A stretch of 64,000 bases of DNA from Lottiidibacillus patelloidae (GTDB lineage Bacteria > Bacillota > Bacilli > Bacillales > SA5d-4): NCBI RefSeq assembly GCF_002262935.1, contig NZ_NPIA01000001.1:124001-188000 (forward strand), given 5' to 3'. A program made the translations under genes and the position numbers. Below, in pieces: positions 8,725-16,057 of this stretch (positions are counted from its first letter, which is position 1; each line of letters starts with the position of its first letter). The notes under the pieces are model-generated. The model was not told the DNA's origin. It saw only the letters and a list, made by a program, of their open reading frames with translations, and ran no database searches.

Positions 8725-9582
8725 TTATTCAAAGATATCTTTTAAATCTTTATCCATTACTTTAATATCGCCATCTTCAATTAGCTTCTTAATGACATTC
8801 TCCGTACTTTCAGCATTAGCACTTAAGTACATTTCACGGATTTCTTCTCTATTATCTTCAAGTGTTTTTTCAGTATTTTTCACATCAGTAACTTTAATGA
8901 TATGGTAACCGAATTGAGTTTTTACTAAATCACTTACTTCGCCAACTTCTAAAGTAAATGCTTCCTTTTCAAATTCTGGAACCATTTTTCCACGTGTGAA
9001 AAAGTCTAAGTCTCCACCTTTAACAGCAGATCCAGTGTCAATCGAATGTTCTTCAGCTAATGCTGCAAAGTCAGCACCATTATTAATTTGGGCAAGGATT
9101 TCTTTTGCTTGCTCTTCATCTTCAACTAAAATATGACTTGCTCTAACTTCTTCGCGTTTAACAAATTCATTAAAGTAATCAGTTAGTTTTTCATCTGAAA
9201 CTTCGATGTCTTTCGTAGCATATTTAAATAATTTAAGGTCATTTTCAATTACTTTTCTAAGCTCTTCTTCTGATTTATATGGACTTGAAGCTAAAGCAGT
9301 TTTGAATTCATCATCAGAATTAAATTGTGCTTTAATTTTCTCCATCTTTTCGTCTACTTCATCTTTGTCTACTTCAACAGCTTCAGCTAAAAGCTTTGCT
9401 TCAACCATTTCACGGAGAACTTCTTCTCCATACTTACTTTTTAATTCCTCATAAAATTCTTCTTTTGTAATGTCACCGGCATTTGTTTTTACAACAATAT
9501 CACCAGAACCAGTGTTACATGCAGATAATAGTAACGTAAATGCAGCTGTAACTAATAGTAACATCCATTTTTTTGTCATCAT
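8725..9582 (-). CDS. prsA: Foldase lipoprotein PrsA (parvulin-type peptidyl-prolyl isomerase)
   Basis: 285 residues. A signal peptide with lipobox LLSAC anchors the protein by a lipidated cysteine to the outer face of the membrane. The chaperone region flanks a central parvulin PpiC domain at about residues 145-235 (VRASHILVEDEEQA through QFGYHIIKV). PrsA helps secreted proteins fold after Sec export and is essential or important in Bacillus. AGGAG lies 5 bases before the ATG at 9582 and 8 before the ATG at 9579, so either may be used; an upstream GTG at 9588 overlaps the ribosome binding site and is unlikely. It sits between yhaL and small spore genes, as in B. subtilis. The call is confident. 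Confidence 0.95.
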   Translation of the reverse strand: MMTKKWMLLLVTAAFTLLLSACNTGSGDIVVKTNAGDITKEEFYEELKSKYGEEVLREMVEAKLLAEAVEVDKDEVDEKMEKIKAQFNSDDEFKTALASSPYKSEEELRKVIENDLKLFKYATKDIEVSDEKLTDYFNEFVKREEVRASHILVEDEEQAKEILAQINNGADFAALAEEHSIDTGSAVKGGDLDFFTRGKMVPEFEKEAFTLEVGEVSDLVKTQFGYHIIKVTDVKNTEKTLEDNREEIREMYLSANAESTENVIKKLIEDGDIKVMDKDLKDIFE

Positions 9583-9732
9583 TAACACTCCTAGTTTTCA
9601 TTTACTTATGTATACATTCACAAACTAACTATATCATATTTACATTTATAGTGAAAATTTAATATTTAACGTTTTTATAGGCATCTGTTTAAGCAACAAT
9701 GATTGTTCTGCGTATGATGTTTACTATAACGC

Positions 9733-9758
9733 TTCTAAGTGAGGCAATTGCCTTAGAA
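9733..9758. repeat. Inverted repeat in the prsA-sscA divergent interval
   Basis: TTCTAAG and CTTAGAA flank a perfect 10-base palindrome GGCAATTGCC (9743-9752). It lies between divergently transcribed prsA and the small spore gene. No U-run follows, so it is more likely an operator or a fortuitous structure than a terminator. The regulator is unknown. Confidence 0.35.
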
Positions 9759-9806
9759 AATTTTCATTTACTAAGGAATGCGCCTATTCGCTTAAGGTGT
9801 TACGAG

Positions 9807-9815
9807 CATAAAATA
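9807..9815 (+). promoter_or_regulatory. Possible sporulation sigma -10 (CATAAAATA)
   Basis: CATAAAATA fits the CATANNNTA -10 pattern shared by mother-cell sigma factors E and K, about 30 bases upstream of a small spore-protein gene. No convincing -35 was identified, so this is tentative. Confidence 0.4.
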
Positions 9816-9844
9816 ATGAACAAATAGGTAAAGGAGGTGTTATA

Positions 9845-9928
9845 ATGGGTCACACTTACGGAGGCGGTTTCGCGTTAATCGTAGTATTATTCATTTTGTT
9901 AATCATTGTTGGAGCAGCATGGCTGTAA
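9845..9928 (+). CDS. sscA: YjcZ/SscA-type tiny spore membrane protein
   Basis: 27 residues: MGHTYGGGFALIVVLFILL, then a short C-terminus ending in AAWL. A Gly-rich head followed by one membrane helix is the signature of the YjcZ/tiny-TM family. SscA (YhzE), a B. subtilis member needed for spore coat assembly and germination, lies in this same neighbourhood. AAAGGAGGTG is placed 5-6 bases before ATG, one of the strongest ribosome binding sites in the window. Too short for most gene finders, but family, signal and position agree. Orthology to sscA rather than to another YjcZ member is inferred from synteny. Confidence 0.85.
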   Translation: MGHTYGGGFALIVVLFILLIIVGAAWL

Positions 9929-10001
9929 ACAATAAAGGTTAATTAATGTTATTGTCTACTAGTTAGTTTGTCCATTCATCTTCTTGGACCTGTATCAACA
10001 C

Positions 10002-10034
10002 AAAAAAGGGAATGACTAGTCATTCCCTTTTTTT
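10002..10034. terminator. Perfect palindromic bidirectional terminator
   Basis: A 32-base perfect palindrome centred at 10017/10018: six As, GGGAATGACT, then its exact complement and a T-run. It serves the small spore gene on one side and the convergent membrane protein gene on the other. Confidence 0.9.
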
Positions 10035-10038
10035 ATAC

Positions 10039-10221
10039 TTAGGTGAATATTACTTCTATGTACGATGAAATAAGCAAGATGGTAATCAGCACATTAATTG
10101 TCCGGAAAACACTTGATTGTTTCTCTTCAGGAATTTCCTTTTGAATACAAAGAGAATTAGTCATCGTATTAAATACAAATAAAATAAGAAGTGCAAATAA
10201 CCCAAAAAATAAACCCATCAT
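10039..10221 (-). CDS. Small two-helix membrane protein, unknown
   Basis: 60 residues with two predicted membrane helices (FGLFALLILFVFNT and TINVLITILLISSYI) joined by a charged loop (QKEIPEEKQ). I do not recognise the family. GGAGG lies 6 bases before the ATG, and a strong terminator follows the stop, so it is very likely a real gene. It is located between the spore gene and a DUF3267-like protein, where B. subtilis carries yhaJ/yhaK-type unknowns. No catalytic residues are apparent. Confidence 0.65.
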   Translation of the reverse strand: MMGLFFGLFALLILFVFNTMTNSLCIQKEIPEEKQSSVFRTINVLITILLISSYIEVIFT

Positions 10222-10318
10222 TTAAAACCTCCAAATTAAGGTTTTCAAAAATATTATACTACTTAAATATAGAAAAATGCAAAAAAATAGGAAAAGCATT
10301 CAAATAAATAATTGAATG

Positions 10319-10858
10319 CTAGTTTTGGTTTACTAATATATCAATACCAACATCACTATTTTCAATGTATGCGTGACGTGGTGCTTTTAATAGTTGAAAT
10401 AAAAATAGTAAGTCAATAACACTTAATCCAAAGTTTATTGAGGAAAAAATTGAAAAATAATGAAAGAAGTTTGGAAACATAACACTACCGATTATTGCAG
10501 TTATCGTAATTGATATAAATGGCAATAACATCGAAAACATTGTCTTATTTTTTGATACCTTTTCATCGATACAATAACTTGGAATAGGTAATCCTTTAAT
10601 CGAAACGATATTAAAATCAACTTTTGTTCCAGTTAGCCAAAGTGGTAGTAGATGCATTAATTTATGGACAGGAATAATTAAACAAAGACCAAATAAAAAT
10701 GGAACTAATCCTAGTTCATAAAATTGTTCTTCATAATGAAATGCACTAAAAACTAAATAGAAGGCTATAAAATAAAAGAATGTGACAATTATTGAAAACA
10801 ATGATAATCGGAGAGTGCCATAGTCTCGATGGATATTTATCGATTTCCAACAATTCAT
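10319..10858 (-). CDS. DUF3267-like membrane protein (zincin-fold type, degenerate motif)
   Basis: 179 residues with about four membrane helices. In the middle, IIPVHKLMHLLP occupies the place of an HExxH zinc-protease motif in the DUF3267 family; both histidines are present but the glutamate is replaced by lysine, which would abolish normal metalloprotease chemistry. The start at ATG 10858 has AGGTGG 6 bases upstream. The longer frame reaching 10924 begins with Trp- and Arg-rich residues unlike the family and overlaps this signal, so it was not used. Family call moderate; function unknown. Confidence 0.65.
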   Translation of the reverse strand: MNCWKSINIHRDYGTLRLSLFSIIVTFFYFIAFYLVFSAFHYEEQFYELGLVPFLFGLCLIIPVHKLMHLLPLWLTGTKVDFNIVSIKGLPIPSYCIDEKVSKNKTMFSMLLPFISITITAIIGSVMFPNFFHYFSIFSSINFGLSVIDLLFLFQLLKAPRHAYIENSDVGIDILVNQN

Positions 10859-10950
10859 ATTGCACCACCTAGTTCGTAAATTAAAATACCATAATAATTT
10901 ACGATGTTTTGTCCAATAAATCAAGGGTTTTTTTTCGACGTTTTTTGCTG

Positions 10951-10993
10951 AAAAAAAACTGACAACTCATTAAACATGAGAGTTGTCAGTTTT
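10951..10993 (-). terminator. Terminator of yhaH overlapping its coding end
   Basis: 14-bp perfect stem AAAACTGACAACTC/GAGTTGTCAGTTTT, loop 11 nt, followed on the minus strand by a run of eight U. The ascending arm lies inside the last codons of yhaH. Confidence 0.88.
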
Positions 10994-11317
10994 GTCGTTA
11001 TCGACCTTGTTCTCCATAGCGTCAATCGCTCGTTGAATATCTTTAATTTCATCGAGTATTTTTTGCTTATGAGGTTCAATATCCTCTTTCCAATTGTCAA
11101 TTACATTCATGACATCAGTAGCAACTTCTTTTAACGTATCGACACTTTCTTTTGAAAGGCTACTAATGTTTTTTCCTTCTTTTTTCAAGTAATTAATTTT
11201 ATCAATAAGCTCTTTGCGCATTTCATTTCCAGACTTTGGAGTAGTTAAAAGTGTTGTAGCGGCTGCTACAACAGAGCCTACTAAAAATCCAACGAAAAGT
11301 GATTTTCCTTTCCCCAT
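10970..11317 (-). CDS. yhaH: YtxH-domain protein YhaH
   Basis: 115 residues: a glycine/alanine-rich N-terminal membrane helix (LFVGFLVGSVVAAATTLLTT) directly followed by PKSGNEMR, the hallmark of YtxH-domain proteins, and then an amphipathic charged helical tail. YtxH proteins are small membrane-anchored, stress-associated Bacillus proteins; the exact role is unsettled. AAGGGGGC lies about 7 bases before ATG. It lies next to hit, as YhaH does near hit in B. subtilis, although scoC, yhaI, trpP and serC, which lie between them there, are absent here. The last codons double as part of the terminator stem. Confidence 0.85.
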   Translation of the reverse strand: MGKGKSLFVGFLVGSVVAAATTLLTTPKSGNEMRKELIDKINYLKKEGKNISSLSKESVDTLKEVATDVMNVIDNWKEDIEPHKQKILDEIKDIQRAIDAMENKVDNDKTDNSHV

Positions 11318-11339
11318 ATGAAAGCCCCCTTAATTCTCT

Positions 11340-11762
11340 TTATTTTATATTATTAGCAATTTGCAAAGCAATAGTTGATAAATCTTCTGAGGTATAGTTC
11401 TTTTCGTGTGTTTTCCATACGGTTCCAAATCCATCACCTTTTCCATAGCGAGGAATGATGTGCATGTGATAATGAAAAACAGCTTGTCCAGCAGCTTCCC
11501 CATTATTATTAAGTAAATTTACTCCAACGGGTTGAAATTGTTCATTAATACTATTAGCAATTTTCGGAATAGCTTGGAAAAGATGCCCGGCTATTTCTGG
11601 TGTTAAATCAAAGATATTTTCCTTATGTACTTTAGGAATGACTAGCGTGTGACCTTTTGTTACTTGGCTTATGTCTAAAAAGGCTAAGACATTTTCATCC
11701 TCATAAACTTTTGCACTTGGTATGGATCCGTCAATAATTTTACAAAAGATACAATCACTCAA
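11340..11762 (-). CDS. hit: HIT-family nucleotide hydrolase Hit
   Basis: 140 residues. Two N-terminal cysteines (CIFC) followed by KII resemble the zinc-site opening of HIT proteins. The histidine triad HYHMHIIPR is near residue 95. HIT proteins hydrolyse nucleotide phosphoramidates or dinucleoside polyphosphates. TTG 11762 is preferred because GAGGTG lies 6-7 bases upstream and the protein then begins at the family's usual point; a GTG at 11771 overlaps that site. It is divergent from ecsABC, as in B. subtilis. Confident. Confidence 0.93.
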   Translation of the reverse strand: MSDCIFCKIIDGSIPSAKVYEDENVLAFLDISQVTKGHTLVIPKVHKENIFDLTPEIAGHLFQAIPKIANSINEQFQPVGVNLLNNNGEAAGQAVFHYHMHIIPRYGKGDGFGTVWKTHEKNYTSEDLSTIALQIANNIK

Positions 11763-11816
11763 AAAACTCACCTCACAATTAATTTTATATATATTTTACC
11801 ATAAATGACAGTGAAA

Positions 11817-11851
11817 TTAAAAAGCAGGACGCTTGTAAACAAGCGCCCTGC
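11817..11851 (-). terminator. Strong orphan minus-strand terminator
   Basis: Stem GCAGG-CGCTTGT/ACAAGCG-CCTGC with one internal mismatch and a two-base loop, followed on the minus strand by UUUUU. It lies upstream of hit and downstream of no recognised minus-strand gene. Confidence 0.8.
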
Positions 11852-11922
11852 CATTGAAGAATGGAGTTGGTTAATGTGCTACTTTAGGTAAATGTGAGTT
11901 AAACAAGTTAACTGTCTCCCGT

Positions 11923-12080
11923 AGACACCTCATTTCAAGGTTGATGGATTCTGTTGTATGCGTATACTCCATGAATTGTTCAAGACAATCATCTCATTTC
12001 GTTTAAGGATTAAACCTTGCACTAACTTCTATGGGGCAGTTCTCTAAATTGTATTTCGGAGACACCTCATTTCAAAGTTG
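11923..12080. repeat. Direct repeat AGACACCTCATTTCAA, two copies plus a variant
   Basis: Copies at 11923-11943 and 12060-12080 match at 20 of 21 positions, 137 bases apart. A diverged copy (AGACA...CTCATTTC) lies at 11984-12000. Read on the minus strand, each unit contains GAAATGAG. Confidence 0.7.
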
Positions 12081-12279
12081 TGATGATGTTTGAAGCAACT
12101 TCCCATCTCTATCGGCAACCTGTTTCGCTATTAACTTCTCTCCCTCTTCACTACATATGATGTACCGTTTGAGTAAGTTATATTCAACAAAAAGAAACAA
12201 ATTTAAAATGGAAAAATTAGAACGTTTATGAAAATATTGATAAAATAGAAGAAAGAAGTATTTAAAAGGAGTTAATGTG

Positions 12280-13014
12280 ATGAAGCCTTTATTGGATATT
12301 AACAATTTAGTTGGTGGTTACTCCATTCACGACCCAGTATTACATGACGTCTCATTTCATGTTAATAGCGGTGAAATTATTGGATTAATTGGATTAAATG
12401 GCGCAGGAAAGAGTACGACAATCCGCCATATCATTGGTTTAATGGAGCCAGTGCAAGGATCTGTTTCAATTTGTGGGAAAACTATCGATGAGTCACCAGA
12501 AGCATACAGGTCACATTTTTCTTATATACCAGAAACACCAATATTATATGAAGAGTTAACGTTGTGGGAACACTTAGAATTAACAGCAATGGCATATTCC
12601 TTAGACAATGAATGGAAAGAACGTGCGGAGATATTGTTGAAAGAATTTCGCATGGAAACGCGCAAAAAATGGTTTCCAAGTCATTTTTCAAAAGGAATGA
12701 AACAAAAAGTAATGATAATGTGTGCATTCTTAGTTGAGCCGAAAGTGTATATAATTGATGAACCTATCGTTGGTCTAGATCCAATCGGTATTCATTCTTT
12801 ACTTTCATTAATGGAAAAGAAAAAAGCACAAGGCGCGGGAATTTTAATGTCTACACATATTTTAGCAACAGCTGAGCGTTACTGTGATCGGTTTATTGTC
12901 CTACATAATGGAAAAGTTAAAGCGTATGGAACGTTGGAAGAGCTACAGAAGAAAATGAATATGAAAGATGCAAACTTAGACGATATTTATTTCAGTCTAA
13001 CGAAGGAAGATTAA
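12280..13014 (+). CDS. ecsA: ABC transporter ATP-binding protein EcsA
   Basis: 244 residues. Walker A (GLNGAGKST), a signature in the variant form SKGMKQKV and Walker B (VYIIDEPIVGLDP) define an ABC ATPase. The stretch IRHIIGLMEPVQGS and the segment IPETPILYEELTLWEHLELT closely match EcsA. EcsAB is a membrane transporter that affects regulated intramembrane proteolysis, protein secretion, competence and biofilm formation in Bacillus; the substrate is unclear. The ATG at 12280 follows AGGAG by 8 bases; a GTG three bases earlier is the alternative. It is followed by ecsB after two bases and convergent with nothing until after ecsC. Confidence 0.95.
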   Translation: MKPLLDINNLVGGYSIHDPVLHDVSFHVNSGEIIGLIGLNGAGKSTTIRHIIGLMEPVQGSVSICGKTIDESPEAYRSHFSYIPETPILYEELTLWEHLELTAMAYSLDNEWKERAEILLKEFRMETRKKWFPSHFSKGMKQKVMIMCAFLVEPKVYIIDEPIVGLDPIGIHSLLSLMEKKKAQGAGILMSTHILATAERYCDRFIVLHNGKVKAYGTLEELQKKMNMKDANLDDIYFSLTKED

Positions 13015-13016
13015 TT

Positions 13017-14222
13017 ATGAATGAAAAAAATCTTTGGATTCATCGGGCAAAGACCTACTGGTTACAAGCATCTAGGTATATACAATACATGCTTAACAGC
13101 TTAATTTACACAGTGATCATAACTGTTGTTATTGCAGCTTACTATTATGCAGGATGGCTTAAAACGTTAGATTCTACATTTCCTTATTTGTTTGTATTAG
13201 CAATTCTTATTGCATCAGTATTAACAGTTGGAAAAGTTAGAACTTTTCTTCGAGAAGCAGACAAAGTGTTTTTACTTCCTTTTGAGCATAAGCTGAAGCC
13301 ATATTTTCGCTTATCATTGATATATTCGACTTTGTTCCACTTATTTTATATTGGATTATTACTATTAGTGCTGTTTCCTTTATATGAAAAGTATGATAAT
13401 GCTACCAATGAAATGTATTATATTTCCGTTGTCGTTGTCATGATGTTAAAGATATGGAATCTTTTGATGAGTTGGTACATTCATTTAATGAATGTACGTA
13501 CACTTCACAGAGCAGATCTAATTGTTCGTTTTACCATAAACTTTTTGTTTGTTTACTTTTTGCTTGCCCAAGCAAACATTCTAGTTATCGCATTAATGTT
13601 AATGATTATGATTAGCTTGTATATGTTTTATAAAAATAAGTTTGGGAAAAAGGATCGTATTTTATGGGAGCAATTAATTAAAATAGAGGAAAATAGTGTT
13701 GCATCATTCTATCGTTTAGCCAATTTATTTACGGATGTACCGCATTTGAAGTCGAAAATTAAACCAAGAAAAGTATTAACACAACTCATAAAATTACTTG
13801 TCCGAAAAGAAGATGGTCCATTTGCATATTTATATTGGCGGACATTCCTAAGGGCTGGAGATTATTTTGGAGTTTATGTTAGGTTACTTTTTATCGGAAG
13901 CATACTAATTTTATTCATTCCAAATGCATATGCAACGATCGCAATTTACTTTTTATTTTTATATTTAAGCGGTTTCCAACTTTTATCACTATGGAAGCAT
14001 TTTGATGTGAAAATTTTAATTAATTTGTATCCAATATCATTGGAAGATAGAAAAAAGCAATTTCGAAATGTATTTCAAATACTATTAATAATTCAAAGTA
14101 TTTTATTAAGTATTGTCATCTTGCTGCAAACTAAAAATTTCTTATACGAACTCTTTGCTTTCGTTATTAGCGTAATTATCATCATGAGCTACTCTCGTAT
14201 TGTCTTAAAACTAAAACGCTAA
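13017..14222 (+). CDS. ecsB: ABC transporter membrane protein EcsB
   Basis: 401 residues with roughly ten hydrophobic segments and a cytoplasmic stretch around residues 200-265 (LWEQLIKIEENSVASFYRLA). The position between ecsA and ecsC, the opening IHRAKTYWLQASRYIQYMLNS and the size identify EcsB, the permease partner of EcsA. The start ATG is two bases after the ecsA stop, with GAAGGA inside the end of ecsA as ribosome binding site. No odd features were seen. Confidence 0.93.
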   Translation: MNEKNLWIHRAKTYWLQASRYIQYMLNSLIYTVIITVVIAAYYYAGWLKTLDSTFPYLFVLAILIASVLTVGKVRTFLREADKVFLLPFEHKLKPYFRLSLIYSTLFHLFYIGLLLLVLFPLYEKYDNATNEMYYISVVVVMMLKIWNLLMSWYIHLMNVRTLHRADLIVRFTINFLFVYFLLAQANILVIALMLMIMISLYMFYKNKFGKKDRILWEQLIKIEENSVASFYRLANLFTDVPHLKSKIKPRKVLTQLIKLLVRKEDGPFAYLYWRTFLRAGDYFGVYVRLLFIGSILILFIPNAYATIAIYFLFLYLSGFQLLSLWKHFDVKILINLYPISLEDRKKQFRNVFQILLIIQSILLSIVILLQTKNFLYELFAFVISVIIIMSYSRIVLKLKR

Positions 14223-14235
14223 GGAGTAAAAATAA

Positions 14236-14961
14236 GTGAATAGATATGAACTACATGCTAAAGATGAGCTAAATAGATGGAAGCGAAAGCATTTTTACAA
14301 AACTTCAAGAAGGAAAATGTTTGCACGTAACATCCAACAAAAAATAAATAAAAAGGTTCCTGAAAAAGTACATAAACTTATTACTTCCGCAATTAAAGGA
14401 ATGGTTGAAGCGACTATTTCAGGAACGAGTTATATGACAAAAATTGATGTAACTCACGTACAGACACTTGAGGAAAGAGAAAACTTTGTACATGAGAGAT
14501 TACGTTTTTACCGAAAACTTGCTGTAGCTGAAGGTGCAGGAACTGGTGCTGGAGGAATCTTCTTAGGAATTGCTGATTTTCCATTACTGTTAAGTATTAA
14601 AATGAAGTTCTTGATGGAATGTAGTACTATTTATGGGTTTTCAAATAAAGAGAAACAAGAAAGAATATTTCTTCTATATGTATTTCAAACAGCTTTCTCG
14701 AGTGACGAACATAAACGAGTAATGATAGAAAAAATCAGTCAATGGCAGGAAATTAATCATGTTCTTGAGAATAATGACTGGAGAAAGCTTCAACAAGAAT
14801 ATCGTGATTATATTGATCTCATAAAAATGTTTCAACTGTTACCAGGTTTCGGTGCAATTGTTGGTGCTTATGCAAACAACCAATTATTAGAAGAACTAGG
14901 TGAAACTGCGATAAACTGCTTCCGTTTACGTATTCTACATGGCAATGAAAAAACCGATTGA
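14236..14961 (+). CDS. ecsC: EcsC family protein
   Basis: 241 residues. The central part has the EcsC-domain stretch EGAGTGAGGIFLGIADFPLLLSI, a glycine-rich hydrophobic turn that may associate with membranes, and a second one near residue 200 (LLPGFGAIVGAYANN). GTG start after AAGGAG with 9 bases spacing. It is the third gene of the ecs operon and dispensable for known Ecs phenotypes in B. subtilis; its biochemical role is unknown. The stop codon lies inside the ascending arm of the operon terminator. Confidence 0.92.
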   Translation: MNRYELHAKDELNRWKRKHFYKTSRRKMFARNIQQKINKKVPEKVHKLITSAIKGMVEATISGTSYMTKIDVTHVQTLEERENFVHERLRFYRKLAVAEGAGTGAGGIFLGIADFPLLLSIKMKFLMECSTIYGFSNKEKQERIFLLYVFQTAFSSDEHKRVMIEKISQWQEINHVLENNDWRKLQQEYRDYIDLIKMFQLLPGFGAIVGAYANNQLLEELGETAINCFRLRILHGNEKTD

Positions 14962-14996
14962 TCTCCAATGAAGTGGGGTCAATCGGTTTTTATTTT
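14950..14996 (+). terminator. Terminator of the ecsABC operon
   Basis: 12-bp stem AAAACCGATTGA/TCAATCGGTTTT, loop 17 nt, then TATTTT. The ascending arm contains the ecsC stop codon. Confidence 0.85.
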
Positions 14997-14998
14997 AA

Positions 14999-15505
14999 CT
15001 ATTTATTAATACATTTTTTGTGAGAATTACTTATTAATATGAAAAATAAAAGTGTAATTGGCTGGATAATTAAATAAACAGCAAGAGAATAGCTAAACTT
15101 CCACTCATTATAAGTAAATAAATGAAAGTGCTCACTTATCCATTCAAATCCCCATCCGAAAAGAGAAAAAGCAACAATATAAAAGAATAACAACAAGCCT
15201 CTCAACTGAAATTTATCAAAAAAATAAACCAATAGGTAGGCAAAGGGTGCATACATCATATAGGAAATAATATCAAATAATTCATATTTACCAGAATCAA
15301 TTACATCATAAAAATCAACTTTAGGGCCTGCTAATAGCTCATCGACAACACGTGCAACAAAAACTGAAAAAAACATTACTAAGATAGAGATACTTGTTGG
15401 AAAGCGGTGTGGAAGAAAATATATAAAAGTATAGGATAAAATAATCGATATAATAATAAACCATTCATTTTGATCAAATTGTTGTGGAAGAGGTAAGTAA
15501 TTCAT
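14999..15505 (-). CDS. Uncharacterised multi-helix membrane protein (second of a pair)
   Basis: 168 residues with about five membrane helices; polar residues are few and lie between helices (ARVVDELLAGPKVDFYDVIDSGKYELFD). The ATG overlaps the stop of the upstream gene as ATGA, and GGGGGT lies 9 bases before it, so translation is coupled. I do not recognise a named family; paired short hydrophobic proteins of this size are common in Bacillaceae. The ATGA overlap and full open frames argue that it is real. Confidence 0.65.
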   Translation of the reverse strand: MNYLPLPQQFDQNEWFIIISIILSYTFIYFLPHRFPTSISILVMFFSVFVARVVDELLAGPKVDFYDVIDSGKYELFDIISYMMYAPFAYLLVYFFDKFQLRGLLLFFYIVAFSLFGWGFEWISEHFHLFTYNEWKFSYSLAVYLIIQPITLLFFILISNSHKKCINK

Positions 15506-15978
15506 TGTTTCATTACCCCCTCTTTCACTAACAACTTTCTAAACCATTTCTGAACAATTACTATAACAGTTAATATAATGACCCATGCAATAATTGATTG
15601 AGCAATTGACCAATCGCGAAATTCTATAATATTTGTATATTGTAATAACTGCTCTACTAGCAAAAAGGCAATAATAAAGGTAATGGTTACAATTATTTGT
15701 CGAGTGATTTTTTGGAAAGTTAACATTAACTGTAAATAAAACATAACCATAACGGGAAGTAGTACAATTTGTGTTAATTTGAAATGCCAATGATATGCTT
15801 CTTGATCTGCTAATACCCAAAGTTTTGCATTATCGACAATGACAGAAAGAAAACTAGTGTAAAAAAATACAAATACCATCCAGATCAACCAATGTTCTAG
15901 AAGATGAAGTTTTTTTGGAAGTGTTGCAAAAAGCAGTGTCAAGCCAATCGTCAAATATAAAATGTATAAAAGTTGCAT
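15502..15978 (-). CDS. Uncharacterised multi-helix membrane protein (first of a pair)
   Basis: 158 residues, about five membrane helices, with a periplasmic-type loop (VDNAKLWVLADQEAYHWHFKL) and a basic C-terminus (KWFRKLLVKEG). GAGG lies 6 bases before the ATG at 15978; ATG 15990 lacks a ribosome binding site. It forms a two-gene unit with the 4-base-overlapping gene downstream. The overall layout resembles that partner, so the two may be ancient paralogues. Function unknown. Confidence 0.65.
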   Translation of the reverse strand: MQLLYILYLTIGLTLLFATLPKKLHLLEHWLIWMVFVFFYTSFLSVIVDNAKLWVLADQEAYHWHFKLTQIVLLPVMVMFYLQLMLTFQKITRQIIVTITFIIAFLLVEQLLQYTNIIEFRDWSIAQSIIAWVIILTVIVIVQKWFRKLLVKEGVMKQ

Positions 15979-16057
15979 AGAAAACCTCACATAACCAATC
16001 GTTTTGCTTTTAGTATGTGCAAAATATGTAAAATGATTAGTTACGAGTGGCTACACT

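Larger units (their letters stand above)
11763..12279. other. 517-base hit-ecsA interval without a confident gene
   Basis: This long interval contains a strong minus-strand terminator (11817-11851), a near-perfect 21-base direct repeat (11923-11943 and 12060-12080) and a partial third copy at 11984-12000. On the minus strand, one frame shows plausible peptide segments (for example EYTHTTESINLEMRCLRETV at about 11973-11914) interrupted by three stops. No start with a good ribosome binding site was found. It may hold a small RNA or a decayed gene; the terminator implies some minus-strand transcript ends here. Confidence 0.5.

Noticed and set aside
12072-12305. 77-residue minus-strand frame between hit and ecsA
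   Set aside because: Its N-terminal half overlaps the ecsA start and promoter and has no ribosome binding site. Only the last 30 residues look coding-like, so it was described as part of the unexplained interval instead.
15539-15820. 93-residue minus-strand frame inside the membrane protein gene
   Set aside because: It lies wholly within the better supported gene at 15502-15978 in another frame and is composed of Ser, Asn, Cys and Tyr runs typical of a shadow frame.
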